NCBI GenBank assembly: GCA_016793115.1
Contig: JAEUIN010000259.1
Coordinates: forward strand, 42,979-106,978
Source: Planctomycetaceae bacterium
GTDB lineage: Bacteria; Planctomycetota; Planctomycetia; Pirellulales; PNKZ01
Length of the DNA: 64,000 bases
Reading direction: 5' to 3'
Shown here in pieces: positions 56,243 to 64,000 of the stretch. Both the position numbers and the translations under genes were made by a program. Below the pieces are notes generated by a model, which was not told the DNA's origin, searched no databases, and was given only the letters and a program-made list of their open reading frames with translations. How positions within the stretch are numbered: position 1 is the stretch's first letter; every line of letters begins with the position of its first letter.

Positions 56243-59200
56243 CTAGTTCCTCGTCACCGCTTCGTCGACGTTCAGCAAGGCCCGCGCCGTCAGCGTCCAG
56301 GCCCGAACTTCGGGAGCGACCTGCGGCGCGGAAGAAGCGCCCTTCGTGGCCGCCGCCGGCGGCGACGCAGCGGCCTGCGCCAAGTGCGCTCGCTCCGTCC
56401 GATAAAACTCCAGCAAGTCGCGCGCTTCCTCCGCCGACGGCGGACGCGTCAGGATGCGTCGAAACAGATTCTCGAGTTTCGTCGCGTCGTCCCCCGCGGC
56501 CGCGGCGAGGAGTTTCCCCAAAGCCTCGGCCGCCTCCATGATCATCGCGTCGTTCAACAGATTCAGCGCTTGCAGCGGGGTATTGGAAACGTCGCGCCGC
56601 GGCAGGCACAGTTCGCCGCTGGGCGCGTCGAAGTTGGCGAACATCGCGAACGGCGCGGTCCGCTTGCTGAACGTGTACAGGCTGCGGCGATAACGATCCG
56701 GCCCCGTGCTCGTCTTCCAAGCAAACTTCCCGTAAGCGGCCTCGGTCACGCTCGCCGGTTGCGGCGGAAACACGCTCGGCCCACCGATCTTCGGCGTCAG
56801 CAGACCCGCGGCGGCGAGCGTCGCGTCGCGAATGATCTCCGCGTCGAGACGCAACCGCGGGCTGCGCGATAAGAGCGCGTTTTCCGGATCGAGGCGGGCC
56901 GCCTCCGGCGAGATGCTCGACGACTGGCGATAAGCGGCGCTCTCGACGATCAGTCGATGCAGTCGTTTGACCGACCAAGGGACGTCGGCGTCGCTCGGCG
57001 TCACGAATTCCGCCGCCAGCCAATCGAGCAGTTCCGGATGGGTCGGCACCGCTCCCTGATAACCGAAATCGTCGAGCGTCGTGACGATCCCCTTCCCGAA
57101 CAGCGCCGCCCAATGGCGATTCACTGTGACGCGCGGCACGAGCGGATTGCGCGCGTCGACCAACCAGCGGGCCAAGCCGAGTCGATCGACGGCCGGGGCG
57201 TCGCTCACTTTCAAAAACGAGAGCGCTCCCGGCTCGACTTGCGCGGCCGGTTGCAGATATTCCCCCCGCTTGTGCACAAACGTCGGGCGAGGCTCGTCGG
57301 CCGGCCGCTCGCGCAGAACCAAAGTCGTCGGGAAACTCGGCAACCGCTTGCGCAGCGCTTCGAGCGCGCGTTTCGCCGCGGCCGTTTCCGGAGCGATGCC
57401 GAGAAAATGCCGTCGCAAGAGCGCGCGCTCCGCGTTGCTGCGACGCTCCGCCTCGACGGCCAGCGCCGCTTCGACGTCCGGCGGTAGTCGCCCGGCGTCG
57501 GCCGCGGGCGTTTCGGCGGTGACCGCCAGGCGAAACCGACCGAGGCCGCAAGCGTAGTGCCGCTCGAACAACATCTCGATGTCGAGCGCTTCCGCCGCGT
57601 CGATCGGCTCGGCAAAGGTGAACACGGCGTACTGCACCCGTCCCTGGCCGCCGTTGATCGACCAACCGCTGGAGGGTTCGCCGTCGATCGCCTCGGCCGC
57701 TCGTGTGGCGAGCCGCTTGGGGTTCTTCGGATCGACTTCCGGCAGCGCGCTGAAGCTCTCCGAAGCGCGGGCCATCTTGACCGGGCGACCGTCGCACTTG
57801 ACGGTGAACTCGCTGAGGAAGAAATCGCCCAACGGGCCTTCGTAGTAAATCCGGCCCGGGCCGCCGGCCGGCAGGCCTGCGTCGGGCAACGCTTCCAAAC
57901 GCAAGGCGCGCACGCTCTTCAGCGGTCCGGCGAGGCGCACGCGATAGGTGTCGCTCTTGGTGATGTCGCCGCGCGACACGACCGAGTCGTCGGCTTGAAC
58001 CGTGAGCAGCGGCAGATTGCTGTCGACGGCCGCGGGACGAACCGTCCGCCAGGCCACGGCCGTCGGAGTCGCCGCCTCGAGCCAAGCTTGAAACCGACGC
58101 GCCAGCAGTTCGGCGCTGCTCTCGGCAGGCGTCCGCGTCGTCGGACGTTCGACGCCCCATTCCAGGCGCAGCCGATCAAGCGCCGGCTGCGCGCCGGCCG
58201 GATGACGGAGCGTGATCGTCCAGAACGCTCCTCCCGACGACTTGACCGACTCCGCGAACACGAACGTCGCCCGCGGCGTCGGGGCTTGCGCGTCGCGAGG
58301 CACGGCGAGCGTCCACCCGGTCGCCGCGTCGCCGTCGAAAGCCTGGGCGAGCGAAGCGTCGAACGTTTCGGTCGCTCCGCCGTCGGCGCGCACGACGTCG
58401 CTTTCCGCGCGCAAGATGCGCACGGCGCGCGGCTTCGGCGTCGCCCCCGACACGACGCCGATCGAGACGTCTTGAATGACGCCCCGCGCCGGCTCCGGCG
58501 GGGCCGCGTTCGCTTTCGGTGGGTCCTTCGCGACGCCGTCGGCCGCGGGCAAGAAGGTCATCCGCAGCCCGCGCACGTCGGCGAGGTCGCCGTACATTAC
58601 CAAGGTCGTCGTGGTGTCGTCGCCCCGGGCCGCGGACGTCGCCACCGCGCCGTCGGCTCCCGACACGGCGATCGTCCCTCGCGCGGCGAAGATTCGTCCC
58701 GCCGGCACGGCCTGCCACGTGAAATCGATCGCCGGCGGAAACTGTTCGGCCAAACGCGACTCGCGCCGCGCGATCTCGTTTTCCAGTTGACCGCGCGTCG
58801 CGGCTATGGCGGCGTCGCGCACTTCCATCTCCGGTTCATCCGCGTTGTTCAACAGCGCCATGAAGCGATAGTAGTCGTCGTGCGGAATCGGATCGAACTT
58901 GTGCGTGTGGCATTGGGCGCACTGCAGCGTCAATCCCAACCACACGGCGCCGGTCGTCGCCACCCGATCGGTCATCGCGTAATAGCGGAACTCCAGCGGA
59001 TCGATGCCGCCTTCCTCATTGAGCATCGTATTGCGATGAAACCCGGTGGCCACTCGATCGTCGTCGGTCGCCTTGGGCAACATATCGCCGGCCAGTTGCC
59101 GAACGGTGAACTGATCGAACGGCAAGTCGTCGTTCAGTGCGCGCACGACCCAATCGCGGTAGGGCCAAATCGAGCGTTCGCGATCTTTCTCGTAACCGTT

Positions 59201-59905
59201 GGTGTCGGAGTAGCGGGCCAAATCGAGCCACCGCCGCGCCCACCGCTCCCCATAGTGCGGACTCGCCAGCAGCCGCTCGACCAGCTTCTCGTAGGCGGCC
59301 GGATCGGGGTCGCCGACGAACTCGTCGGCCTGCTGCGGCGTCGGCGGCAGGCCGATCAGATCGAGATAGAGCCGCCGCACGAGCGTGCGGCGATCGGCTT
59401 CCGGCGACGGCGCGAGCCCCGCCGACTCCAACTTGGCGAGCACGAACCGATCGATCGGGTTGCGCACCCAAGCGGAATTCTTGACCTCGGGCGGCGCGGG
59501 ACGCCGCACCGGTTCGAAGGCCCAATGGTTCGCATATTCCGCGCCGTCGGCGATCCATCGTTGCAAGACATCGATCTGGGCGGCGCTCAGCGGCGGGCCG
59601 GAGTGCGCCGGCGGCATCCGTTCGTCGGCATCCGTCGACGTGACGCGTCGCAGGAGTTCGCCGGCCGTCGCATCACCCGGCACGATGGCCCGCTCGCCCG
59701 ACTCGGCCGGTTGCAACGCGGCGTCGCGGAGATCGAGCCGCAAGCCGCCTTGCCGGCCGTGCTCGTCGGGGCCGTGGCACTTCAAACAGTGCTTGGCGAG
59801 AATCGGGCGCACGTCTCGTTGAAAATCCGGAGTCGCGGCGGACGACGTCGCGGACGACGCCGCCACAAAGCAACAAGCAATCGCGGAGAACAGGTGGCGA
59901 ATCAT
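56243..59905 (-). CDS. PSCyt1-DUF1549-DUF1553 protein with two discoidin-like insertions
   Basis: 1220 residues, Sec signal about 1-24. Heme motif CLKCH (40-44). DUF1549 (about 140-345) contains CAQCH (about 328-332), here followed by THKFDPIPHDDYY. The middle (about 400-800) holds two F5/8-type or discoidin-like beta-sandwiches, seen as QAFDGDAATGWTLAVP near 520 and EAIDGEPSSGWSINGGQG near 733. DUF1553 runs from about 900 to the C terminus and ends in LTARALLNVDEAVTRN, a variant of the usual last segment. It is the longest of the five. The DUF1501 gene follows after 7 bases. Confidence 0.93.
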   Translation of the reverse strand: MIRHLFSAIACCFVAASSATSSAATPDFQRDVRPILAKHCLKCHGPDEHGRQGGLRLDLRDAALQPAESGERAIVPGDATAGELLRRVTSTDADERMPPAHSGPPLSAAQIDVLQRWIADGAEYANHWAFEPVRRPAPPEVKNSAWVRNPIDRFVLAKLESAGLAPSPEADRRTLVRRLYLDLIGLPPTPQQADEFVGDPDPAAYEKLVERLLASPHYGERWARRWLDLARYSDTNGYEKDRERSIWPYRDWVVRALNDDLPFDQFTVRQLAGDMLPKATDDDRVATGFHRNTMLNEEGGIDPLEFRYYAMTDRVATTGAVWLGLTLQCAQCHTHKFDPIPHDDYYRFMALLNNADEPEMEVRDAAIAATRGQLENEIARRESRLAEQFPPAIDFTWQAVPAGRIFAARGTIAVSGADGAVATSAARGDDTTTTLVMYGDLADVRGLRMTFLPAADGVAKDPPKANAAPPEPARGVIQDVSIGVVSGATPKPRAVRILRAESDVVRADGGATETFDASLAQAFDGDAATGWTLAVPRDAQAPTPRATFVFAESVKSSGGAFWTITLRHPAGAQPALDRLRLEWGVERPTTRTPAESSAELLARRFQAWLEAATPTAVAWRTVRPAAVDSNLPLLTVQADDSVVSRGDITKSDTYRVRLAGPLKSVRALRLEALPDAGLPAGGPGRIYYEGPLGDFFLSEFTVKCDGRPVKMARASESFSALPEVDPKNPKRLATRAAEAIDGEPSSGWSINGGQGRVQYAVFTFAEPIDAAEALDIEMLFERHYACGLGRFRLAVTAETPAADAGRLPPDVEAALAVEAERRSNAERALLRRHFLGIAPETAAAKRALEALRKRLPSFPTTLVLRERPADEPRPTFVHKRGEYLQPAAQVEPGALSFLKVSDAPAVDRLGLARWLVDARNPLVPRVTVNRHWAALFGKGIVTTLDDFGYQGAVPTHPELLDWLAAEFVTPSDADVPWSVKRLHRLIVESAAYRQSSSISPEAARLDPENALLSRSPRLRLDAEIIRDATLAAAGLLTPKIGGPSVFPPQPASVTEAAYGKFAWKTSTGPDRYRRSLYTFSKRTAPFAMFANFDAPSGELCLPRRDVSNTPLQALNLLNDAMIMEAAEALGKLLAAAAGDDATKLENLFRRILTRPPSAEEARDLLEFYRTERAHLAQAAASPPAAATKGASSAPQVAPEVRAWTLTARALLNVDEAVTRN

Positions 59906-60149
59906 GCGGCGTGACGTGGGTTGCGAAATGGCCGGCAGCCGGCGAGGCGGGAGGCAAAGGAGGCTCTCCTATTATTCGCCGCCGCGCGACAAAATACGAG
60001 CGTTCACCGGCCGCGATGTTTCGCAACAAAGCCTCTGGAGCGGTCGCGACACACTTCGCGCGCCGCGTGCGGTATGCCGCAGATCGGCGCATGTGGATGT
60101 GACGCCGTTCACTGTCATTTCCTGACCAGCCCGCTAAACTGCCTCGACC

Positions 60150-61910
60150 GTGGGGAACCGCTTCGGCCGCCTGCGAAACGCAGTATCGAAGCGGGGAAGA
60201 ATCGTCCCGTCGGCCCGGCCGGATTTCGCAACACACGAGGGACGTTCCATCAAACCGCTACGCATCACGGATCTGGCCGCCGATTTGGGACTGTCCGCCG
60301 ACGACGTCGAACCGCGCGGGTGGTACCAAGGGAAGCTGGCCTTGGGCCTCGAAAGAGCGTTGGAATCGCGGCCGCGGGGAAAGTACGTCGGCGTGACCGC
60401 GATCAGCCCGACGCCGCTCGGCGAGGGGAAGACGGTCACCGCGATCGGCTTGGCGATGGGGTTGTGTCGCTTGGGGCAACGGGCCGTCGCGACGCTGCGC
60501 CAACCGTCGCTCGGCCCCGTGTTCGGAATGAAAGGGGGAGGGGCCGGAGGCGGCAACGCGCGGCTGCTGCCGACCGAAGAGATCAATCTGCATTTCACCG
60601 GCGATCTGCACGCGGTGACGTCGGCCCACAACCTCTTGGCCGCGATGCTCGACAATCACCTGGGGCGGCGGCTCGCTCCGACCTTGGAGCCGACGAGCGT
60701 CTCGTGGCGGCGCGTGATCGATTTGAACGACAAAGGATTGGCGCGGATCGTCACCGGCGCCGGCGACGATCCGCGCGTGCCGCGACGGGAAACCGGGTTC
60801 GATCTCACCGCGGCCTCGGAAGTGATGGCGATCTTGGCGCTGGCGACCGGGCTGGACGATCTCGAGCGCCGGCTCGCCCGAATCGTCGTGGGGCGCGACG
60901 AGAGCGGCCGACCGATTCAGGCCCGCGACATCGGCTGCGTCGGCGCGATGACGGCCCTGCTGCGCGACGCGCTGCGACCGAACCTCGTGCAAACCTGCGA
61001 ACAAACGCCGGCCCTGGTTCATGCCGGCCCGTTCGGCAACATCGCTCACGGCAATAGCTCCGTGTTGGCCGATCTGGCGGCGCTTCGCCTGGCGGATTTC
61101 GTCGTCACGGAAAGCGGCTTCGGGGCCGATTGCGGCGCGGAGAAACTGTTCGACATCAAGTGTCGCACCAGCGGTTTGGTCCCCGACGTGATGGTTCTCG
61201 TCTGCACGGTGCGGGCCTTGAAGTATCAAAGCGGCCGGTTCGCGATCGGCCCCGGCCGCGCGCCGCCCGAGCTCTTCGAGGAAGACGACGCCGCTTTGCA
61301 GGACGGCCGCGAAAACCTCGCGGGGCATCTCGACATCTTACGCAAGTTCGGCGTTCCCGTCGTCGCGGCGATCAATCGGTTTCCGGCCGACACTGAGCGC
61401 GAACTGACCGCCGTGCGTCGCATGGCGCTCGACGCCGGCGCCGCGGAAGTCGCCGTCAGCGACGCCTTCGCGCGGGGCGGCGCGGGAGCCGAACAACTCG
61501 CCGCAGCGGTCGTCGCCGCCGCTGCGCTGCCGAATCGGTTTCAAACGCTGTACCCCGACGAGTTGCCCTACGAGGAGAAGTTAGATCGCGTGGCCCGCGA
61601 GATTTACGGGGCCGACGGCGCGGACATCGCCCCGCTCGCGCGGCGGCAGTTGGAATCGTACCAAGCCGACGGTTTCACCGATTTGCCGGTCTGCATCGCC
61701 AAGACGCAGTACTCCTTCTCGCACGACCCGAAGCGACTCGGTCGGCCACGCGGCTTTCGCCTACCGATTCGCGAAGCGCGGCTCGCGGCGGGAGCGGGCT
61801 TCGTCTACGCACTTGCCGGCGACATCTCAACGATGCCCGGTCTGCCGGCCTCGCCGGCGGCGCTGCGAATCGGCGTGGATGAGGACGGGGCGATTTACGG
61901 GATCCGGTGA
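60150..61910 (+). CDS. fhs: Formate--tetrahydrofolate ligase
   Basis: 586 residues. It joins formate to tetrahydrofolate with ATP, giving 10-formyl-THF for one-carbon metabolism. P-loop PTPLGEGKT (87-95); RQPSLGPVFGMKGGGAGGGN matches the THF/formate region; EPTSVSWRRVIDLND, TESGFGADCGAEKLFDIKCR and the C-terminal MPGLPASPAALRIGVDEDG are all family hallmarks. No ATG is available near the family's usual start. GTG at 60150 is the only likely start after the in-frame TAA at 60135, which gives about 30 more residues than usual. No mtd, mch or folD is adjacent. It is cytosolic. Confidence 0.95.
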   Translation: MGNRFGRLRNAVSKRGRIVPSARPDFATHEGRSIKPLRITDLAADLGLSADDVEPRGWYQGKLALGLERALESRPRGKYVGVTAISPTPLGEGKTVTAIGLAMGLCRLGQRAVATLRQPSLGPVFGMKGGGAGGGNARLLPTEEINLHFTGDLHAVTSAHNLLAAMLDNHLGRRLAPTLEPTSVSWRRVIDLNDKGLARIVTGAGDDPRVPRRETGFDLTAASEVMAILALATGLDDLERRLARIVVGRDESGRPIQARDIGCVGAMTALLRDALRPNLVQTCEQTPALVHAGPFGNIAHGNSSVLADLAALRLADFVVTESGFGADCGAEKLFDIKCRTSGLVPDVMVLVCTVRALKYQSGRFAIGPGRAPPELFEEDDAALQDGRENLAGHLDILRKFGVPVVAAINRFPADTERELTAVRRMALDAGAAEVAVSDAFARGGAGAEQLAAAVVAAAALPNRFQTLYPDELPYEEKLDRVAREIYGADGADIAPLARRQLESYQADGFTDLPVCIAKTQYSFSHDPKRLGRPRGFRLPIREARLAAGAGFVYALAGDISTMPGLPASPAALRIGVDEDGAIYGIR

Positions 61911-62214
61911 GGGTGGGGCGTCGCGGCGATTCACTGGCGGCACCGATCACCCCCCATTAGCATTGATTCCGGGTTGCGTTGCCGCGGTTCGCTGCGAGGA
62001 TAGGGCTAGTGCGGGCGAGCGGCCGTCGGGTCGGGACGACCGAGGAAGAACGCCGCAGCTCGGACGACCGTTCGGGCCTGGATTCGCCCTTGTTTTAGGC
62101 CCTTTCAGGAAAACGCTGCAACCGGAATACGACTGCAGAACTGGTGCAGTAGTAGCGCGCTACGCTCAGAGTGCGCACGTCTCTCTAGAGGCTCGCACCG
62201 AACCCGAACGCCTC
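61911..62214. other. Convergent intergenic region
   Basis: 304 bases between the fhs stop and the stop of the unknown protein on the minus strand. A short dyad CTGCA/TGCAG lies near 62130-62147. I see no clear terminator or gene. Confidence 0.4.
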
Positions 62215-62931
62215 TCACCGCTCGCCCGGGCTCGCCTCGTCCTCACCGCCCTGAGCGGCATACAACGCGGCCAGCGTTCGCATCATCTCATCGGAACTTT
62301 CCGCCACGATCGGCCGTCGCAGAATCGACGGCAGGCGGCCGGCGTACATGCGGCCGATCACTTCATGGTCGGCGACGTATTCCAAATCGATCCCCAAGCC
62401 CAAGTTCATCAGACGCCCCTCACGCGACAAGATTCCCGCAATGACGTCGCGAAAGAAGATGCCGCGGCGGGCCAAGTCGATGAAGACGCGGATCATCGAA
62501 TTGGCCAGCAACATCGCCGTGAACAAGTTGCGATATTGCGGATCGATGCTGATGGAGTAGACCAAGACGTCGTACCAGCCGGGCTGAGTCAGCGGGCGAA
62601 CCACTTGCTCGATCGGTAGGGAGACCGTCGAGCGGCCGCTGATGACGGCGTCGCGCACCGTCGGATTCAACGGGAGCAGTTGCCAATATCCGACGATCCG
62701 CTCGGGGCCGGCCGTGAGGATTCGCCACGTGTCCGGATAATCGACGTGGATGGAGCCCCACTGTTCCGGTCGGCGTTGGCAATCGGCCGTGATTCCGTCG
62801 ATGGAGCGCACGCGAAAGTCGCCGAGTTCCCTCGCGAGGCGCAGCGGAGACCATCCCCAGGCCCGAACGTCGTCGAGATCGGCGACGGAGAGAGCGTCGG
62901 ACTCGTTTTGGAAGGGAAGTGTTGCCGTCAT
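62215..62931 (-). CDS. Hypothetical protein, possibly GNAT-like
   Basis: 238 residues, AAGGAG before the ATG. No signal peptide, no Cys pair except Cys51. The pattern of a beta-strand region (about 60-140), with IVGYWQLLPLNPTVRDAV, and a central helix bundle (about 140-190) loosely recalls a GNAT acyltransferase, but the acetyl-CoA loop (Q/RxxGxG/A) is not clear. It is convergent with fhs and divergent from the cytochrome c'-like gene. I do not assign a function. Confidence 0.7.
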   Translation of the reverse strand: MTATLPFQNESDALSVADLDDVRAWGWSPLRLARELGDFRVRSIDGITADCQRRPEQWGSIHVDYPDTWRILTAGPERIVGYWQLLPLNPTVRDAVISGRSTVSLPIEQVVRPLTQPGWYDVLVYSISIDPQYRNLFTAMLLANSMIRVFIDLARRGIFFRDVIAGILSREGRLMNLGLGIDLEYVADHEVIGRMYAGRLPSILRRPIVAESSDEMMRTLAALYAAQGGEDEASPGER

Positions 62932-63346
62932 GCCGCTGCTCCTTGCTTGGCGATCGACTGAATCGGAATACGACGGGGAAATGAAAGAGAGCCGATCTGT
63001 TTACACCCGTTGTCTTCAGCGCTCCGACGCCGAGTAATTCTCGCTCGTTTCTATCCACGCTCCGCTATTTGAGTAACAAGTGAGGGAAGCGCCAAACGCG
63101 GCGCGTTGGTTGGCGGGTCGTTCGAAGTCGGCCGTCGTGCGGTTGCGATGCGCATCTGCGTCGTTCTTTCGCGCCTGCGCTGCGTAAGGATGCGCGCGGC
63201 GATCGTCGCAAAACACTTCGACGACGATCGCTTTGACGCGCGCCCGCCGCGCGCCGAATATGAGGCCGCGTTCGTGGAACGCCGCGTGAACGTTCGCGTC
63301 GCGCGCACGCTCAACTTCGTTACGTTTCGACAAAGGAGAACGACTT
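62932..63346. other. Intergenic region upstream of the cytochrome gene
   Basis: 415 bases between divergent genes. The promoter of the cytochrome gene should be in the right part, with AAAGGAGAA directly before its start. I see no repeat or known RNA. Confidence 0.45.
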
Positions 63347-63781
63347 ATGGTTCGAAGCATCACCGGCGGCGTCTTGATCCTGCTTGTCGCGTTCGGTTCT
63401 GCGATCACTCTGTTTCCCGCTGCCGAAGGCGCGGTCACTCAAGGCAAGAGCCGGCCGGCGGAAACCAAGTATTTGATGCGCGGGGCGGTGCAACCCAACT
63501 GCGCGGCGATCGGCAAGATGTTTAAAGAAGCGGCCCCGGCCGACGAGAAGGCTTGGGAGACGCTGGCGTGTCACGCGAGTTTATTGAACGAACTGGGTTA
63601 CGTGCTCATGGACGATGGACGTTGTCCGGACAAGACCTGGGCCGAAGCCGCTAAGACGCTGAAGGACGAAAGTGCGAAGGTGCTGGCTGCGGCAAAAACC
63701 AAGAACCTTGATGAAGCCCAAGCTTCTTTTAAGGCGATGACGGGCGCCTGCGCCGCCTGCCACAAAGCGCACAAGAAATGA
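63347..63781 (+). CDS. Periplasmic cytochrome c'-like protein
   Basis: 144 residues, Sec signal about 1-28. AAAGGAGAA lies 7-8 bases before the ATG. The mature part is predicted as a bundle of four helices. A single heme motif CAACH (135-139) lies near the C terminus, as in class II cytochromes c' and c-556. Cys52, Cys75 and Cys93 are extra and may form a disulfide. Such proteins carry electrons or bind NO or CO. It is the last gene in the window. Confidence 0.88.
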   Translation: MVRSITGGVLILLVAFGSAITLFPAAEGAVTQGKSRPAETKYLMRGAVQPNCAAIGKMFKEAAPADEKAWETLACHASLLNELGYVLMDDGRCPDKTWAEAAKTLKDESAKVLAAAKTKNLDEAQASFKAMTGACAACHKAHKK

Positions 63782-64000
63782 GCTTTGCGATGCTTCAAGT
63801 GCCGACGATTGGCGGCTCACTCAGCCGGCCGGGCTCCGCTAGTTTTTGCGGGCCCGGCTGCGTCGTCCCCTGTCGCCACCCGACTTGACCGACGATGCGA
63901 CGGGGCTAGGCTGACAAGCCCAAGCCGTCCATACTGTTAGCACGAGCCGCCGACGCGACTCGTCGAAGAACTCGAACCGCAAGTTTAAACGTGCCGAAGA
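63782..64000. other. Right edge of the window
   Basis: 219 bases after the cytochrome gene with no supported gene. An imperfect GC-rich hairpin (63828-63839 with 63848-63858) lies 46 bases after the stop, with T residues in the loop rather than after it. It is a weak terminator candidate. Confidence 0.35.

Noticed and set aside
57557..59914. A 785-codon plus-strand frame
   Set aside because: It is antisense to the PSCyt/DUF1553 gene at 56243-59905. The product is a low-complexity Arg-rich chain without recognisable fold.

Overview
The window looks like chromosomal DNA from a Planctomycetes bacterium, probably of the Pirellula/Rhodopirellula type. The evidence is high GC content and the families present: five proteins of the Planctomycete-cytochrome-C (PSCyt1) + DUF1549 (PSCyt2) + DUF1553 (PSD1) type, six DUF1501 proteins, two sulfatases, DUF1080, a PQQ-type beta-propeller, a FecR-like regulator with its ECF sigma factor, and a SUMF1-domain protein. 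Many proteins carry Sec, Tat or lipoprotein export signals, so most of the window serves the cell envelope or periplasm. I see no insertion sequence, phage gene, CRISPR array or rRNA.

Left part (1-19.7 kb): a partial helical hypothetical protein; a glycine-rich secreted protein; hppA, a K+-dependent membrane pyrophosphatase with an unusual extracytoplasmic insertion; a large polytopic membrane protein; a co-oriented Gfo/Idh/MocA - NagB-like - PIG-L deacetylase set that looks like amino-sugar metabolism; an exported M28 peptidase with two PDZ domains; tRNA-Ser(GCU) with its terminator; two lipoproteins, one a Wza-like polysaccharide export protein; then a minus-strand run of three exported proteins (beta-propeller, DUF1080, ceramidase-like).

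Middle (19.8-39.3 kb): the first PSCyt/DUF1553-DUF1501 pair, leuB, a sulfatase, a predicted outer-membrane beta-barrel, a SUMF1-domain protein without the FGE catalytic cysteines, a DUF1501-DUF1553-DUF1501 operon on the minus strand, an SH3-TPR protein, a small secreted protein and an apparently exported RidA protein.

Right part (39.4-64 kb): the most system-like locus runs ECF sigma factor - FecR-like protein - PSCyt/DUF1553 - DUF1501 - sulfatase on the plus strand (39.5-48.0 kb). The natural reading is a surface-signal-controlled module for a sulfated polysaccharide. Two more DUF1553-DUF1501 pairs follow on the minus strand, with an exported esterase-like protein and a PhoD-type phosphatase between them. 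Formate-tetrahydrofolate ligase, an unknown protein and a cytochrome c'-like protein end the window.

The five PSCyt/DUF1553 proteins share one scaffold but carry different extra domains at different points. Each also has a second CxxCH motif inside DUF1549. Together with the ECF/FecR operon this is the most interesting content here. The biochemical role of DUF1549, DUF1553 and DUF1501 is not settled, so roles given for them are inference.
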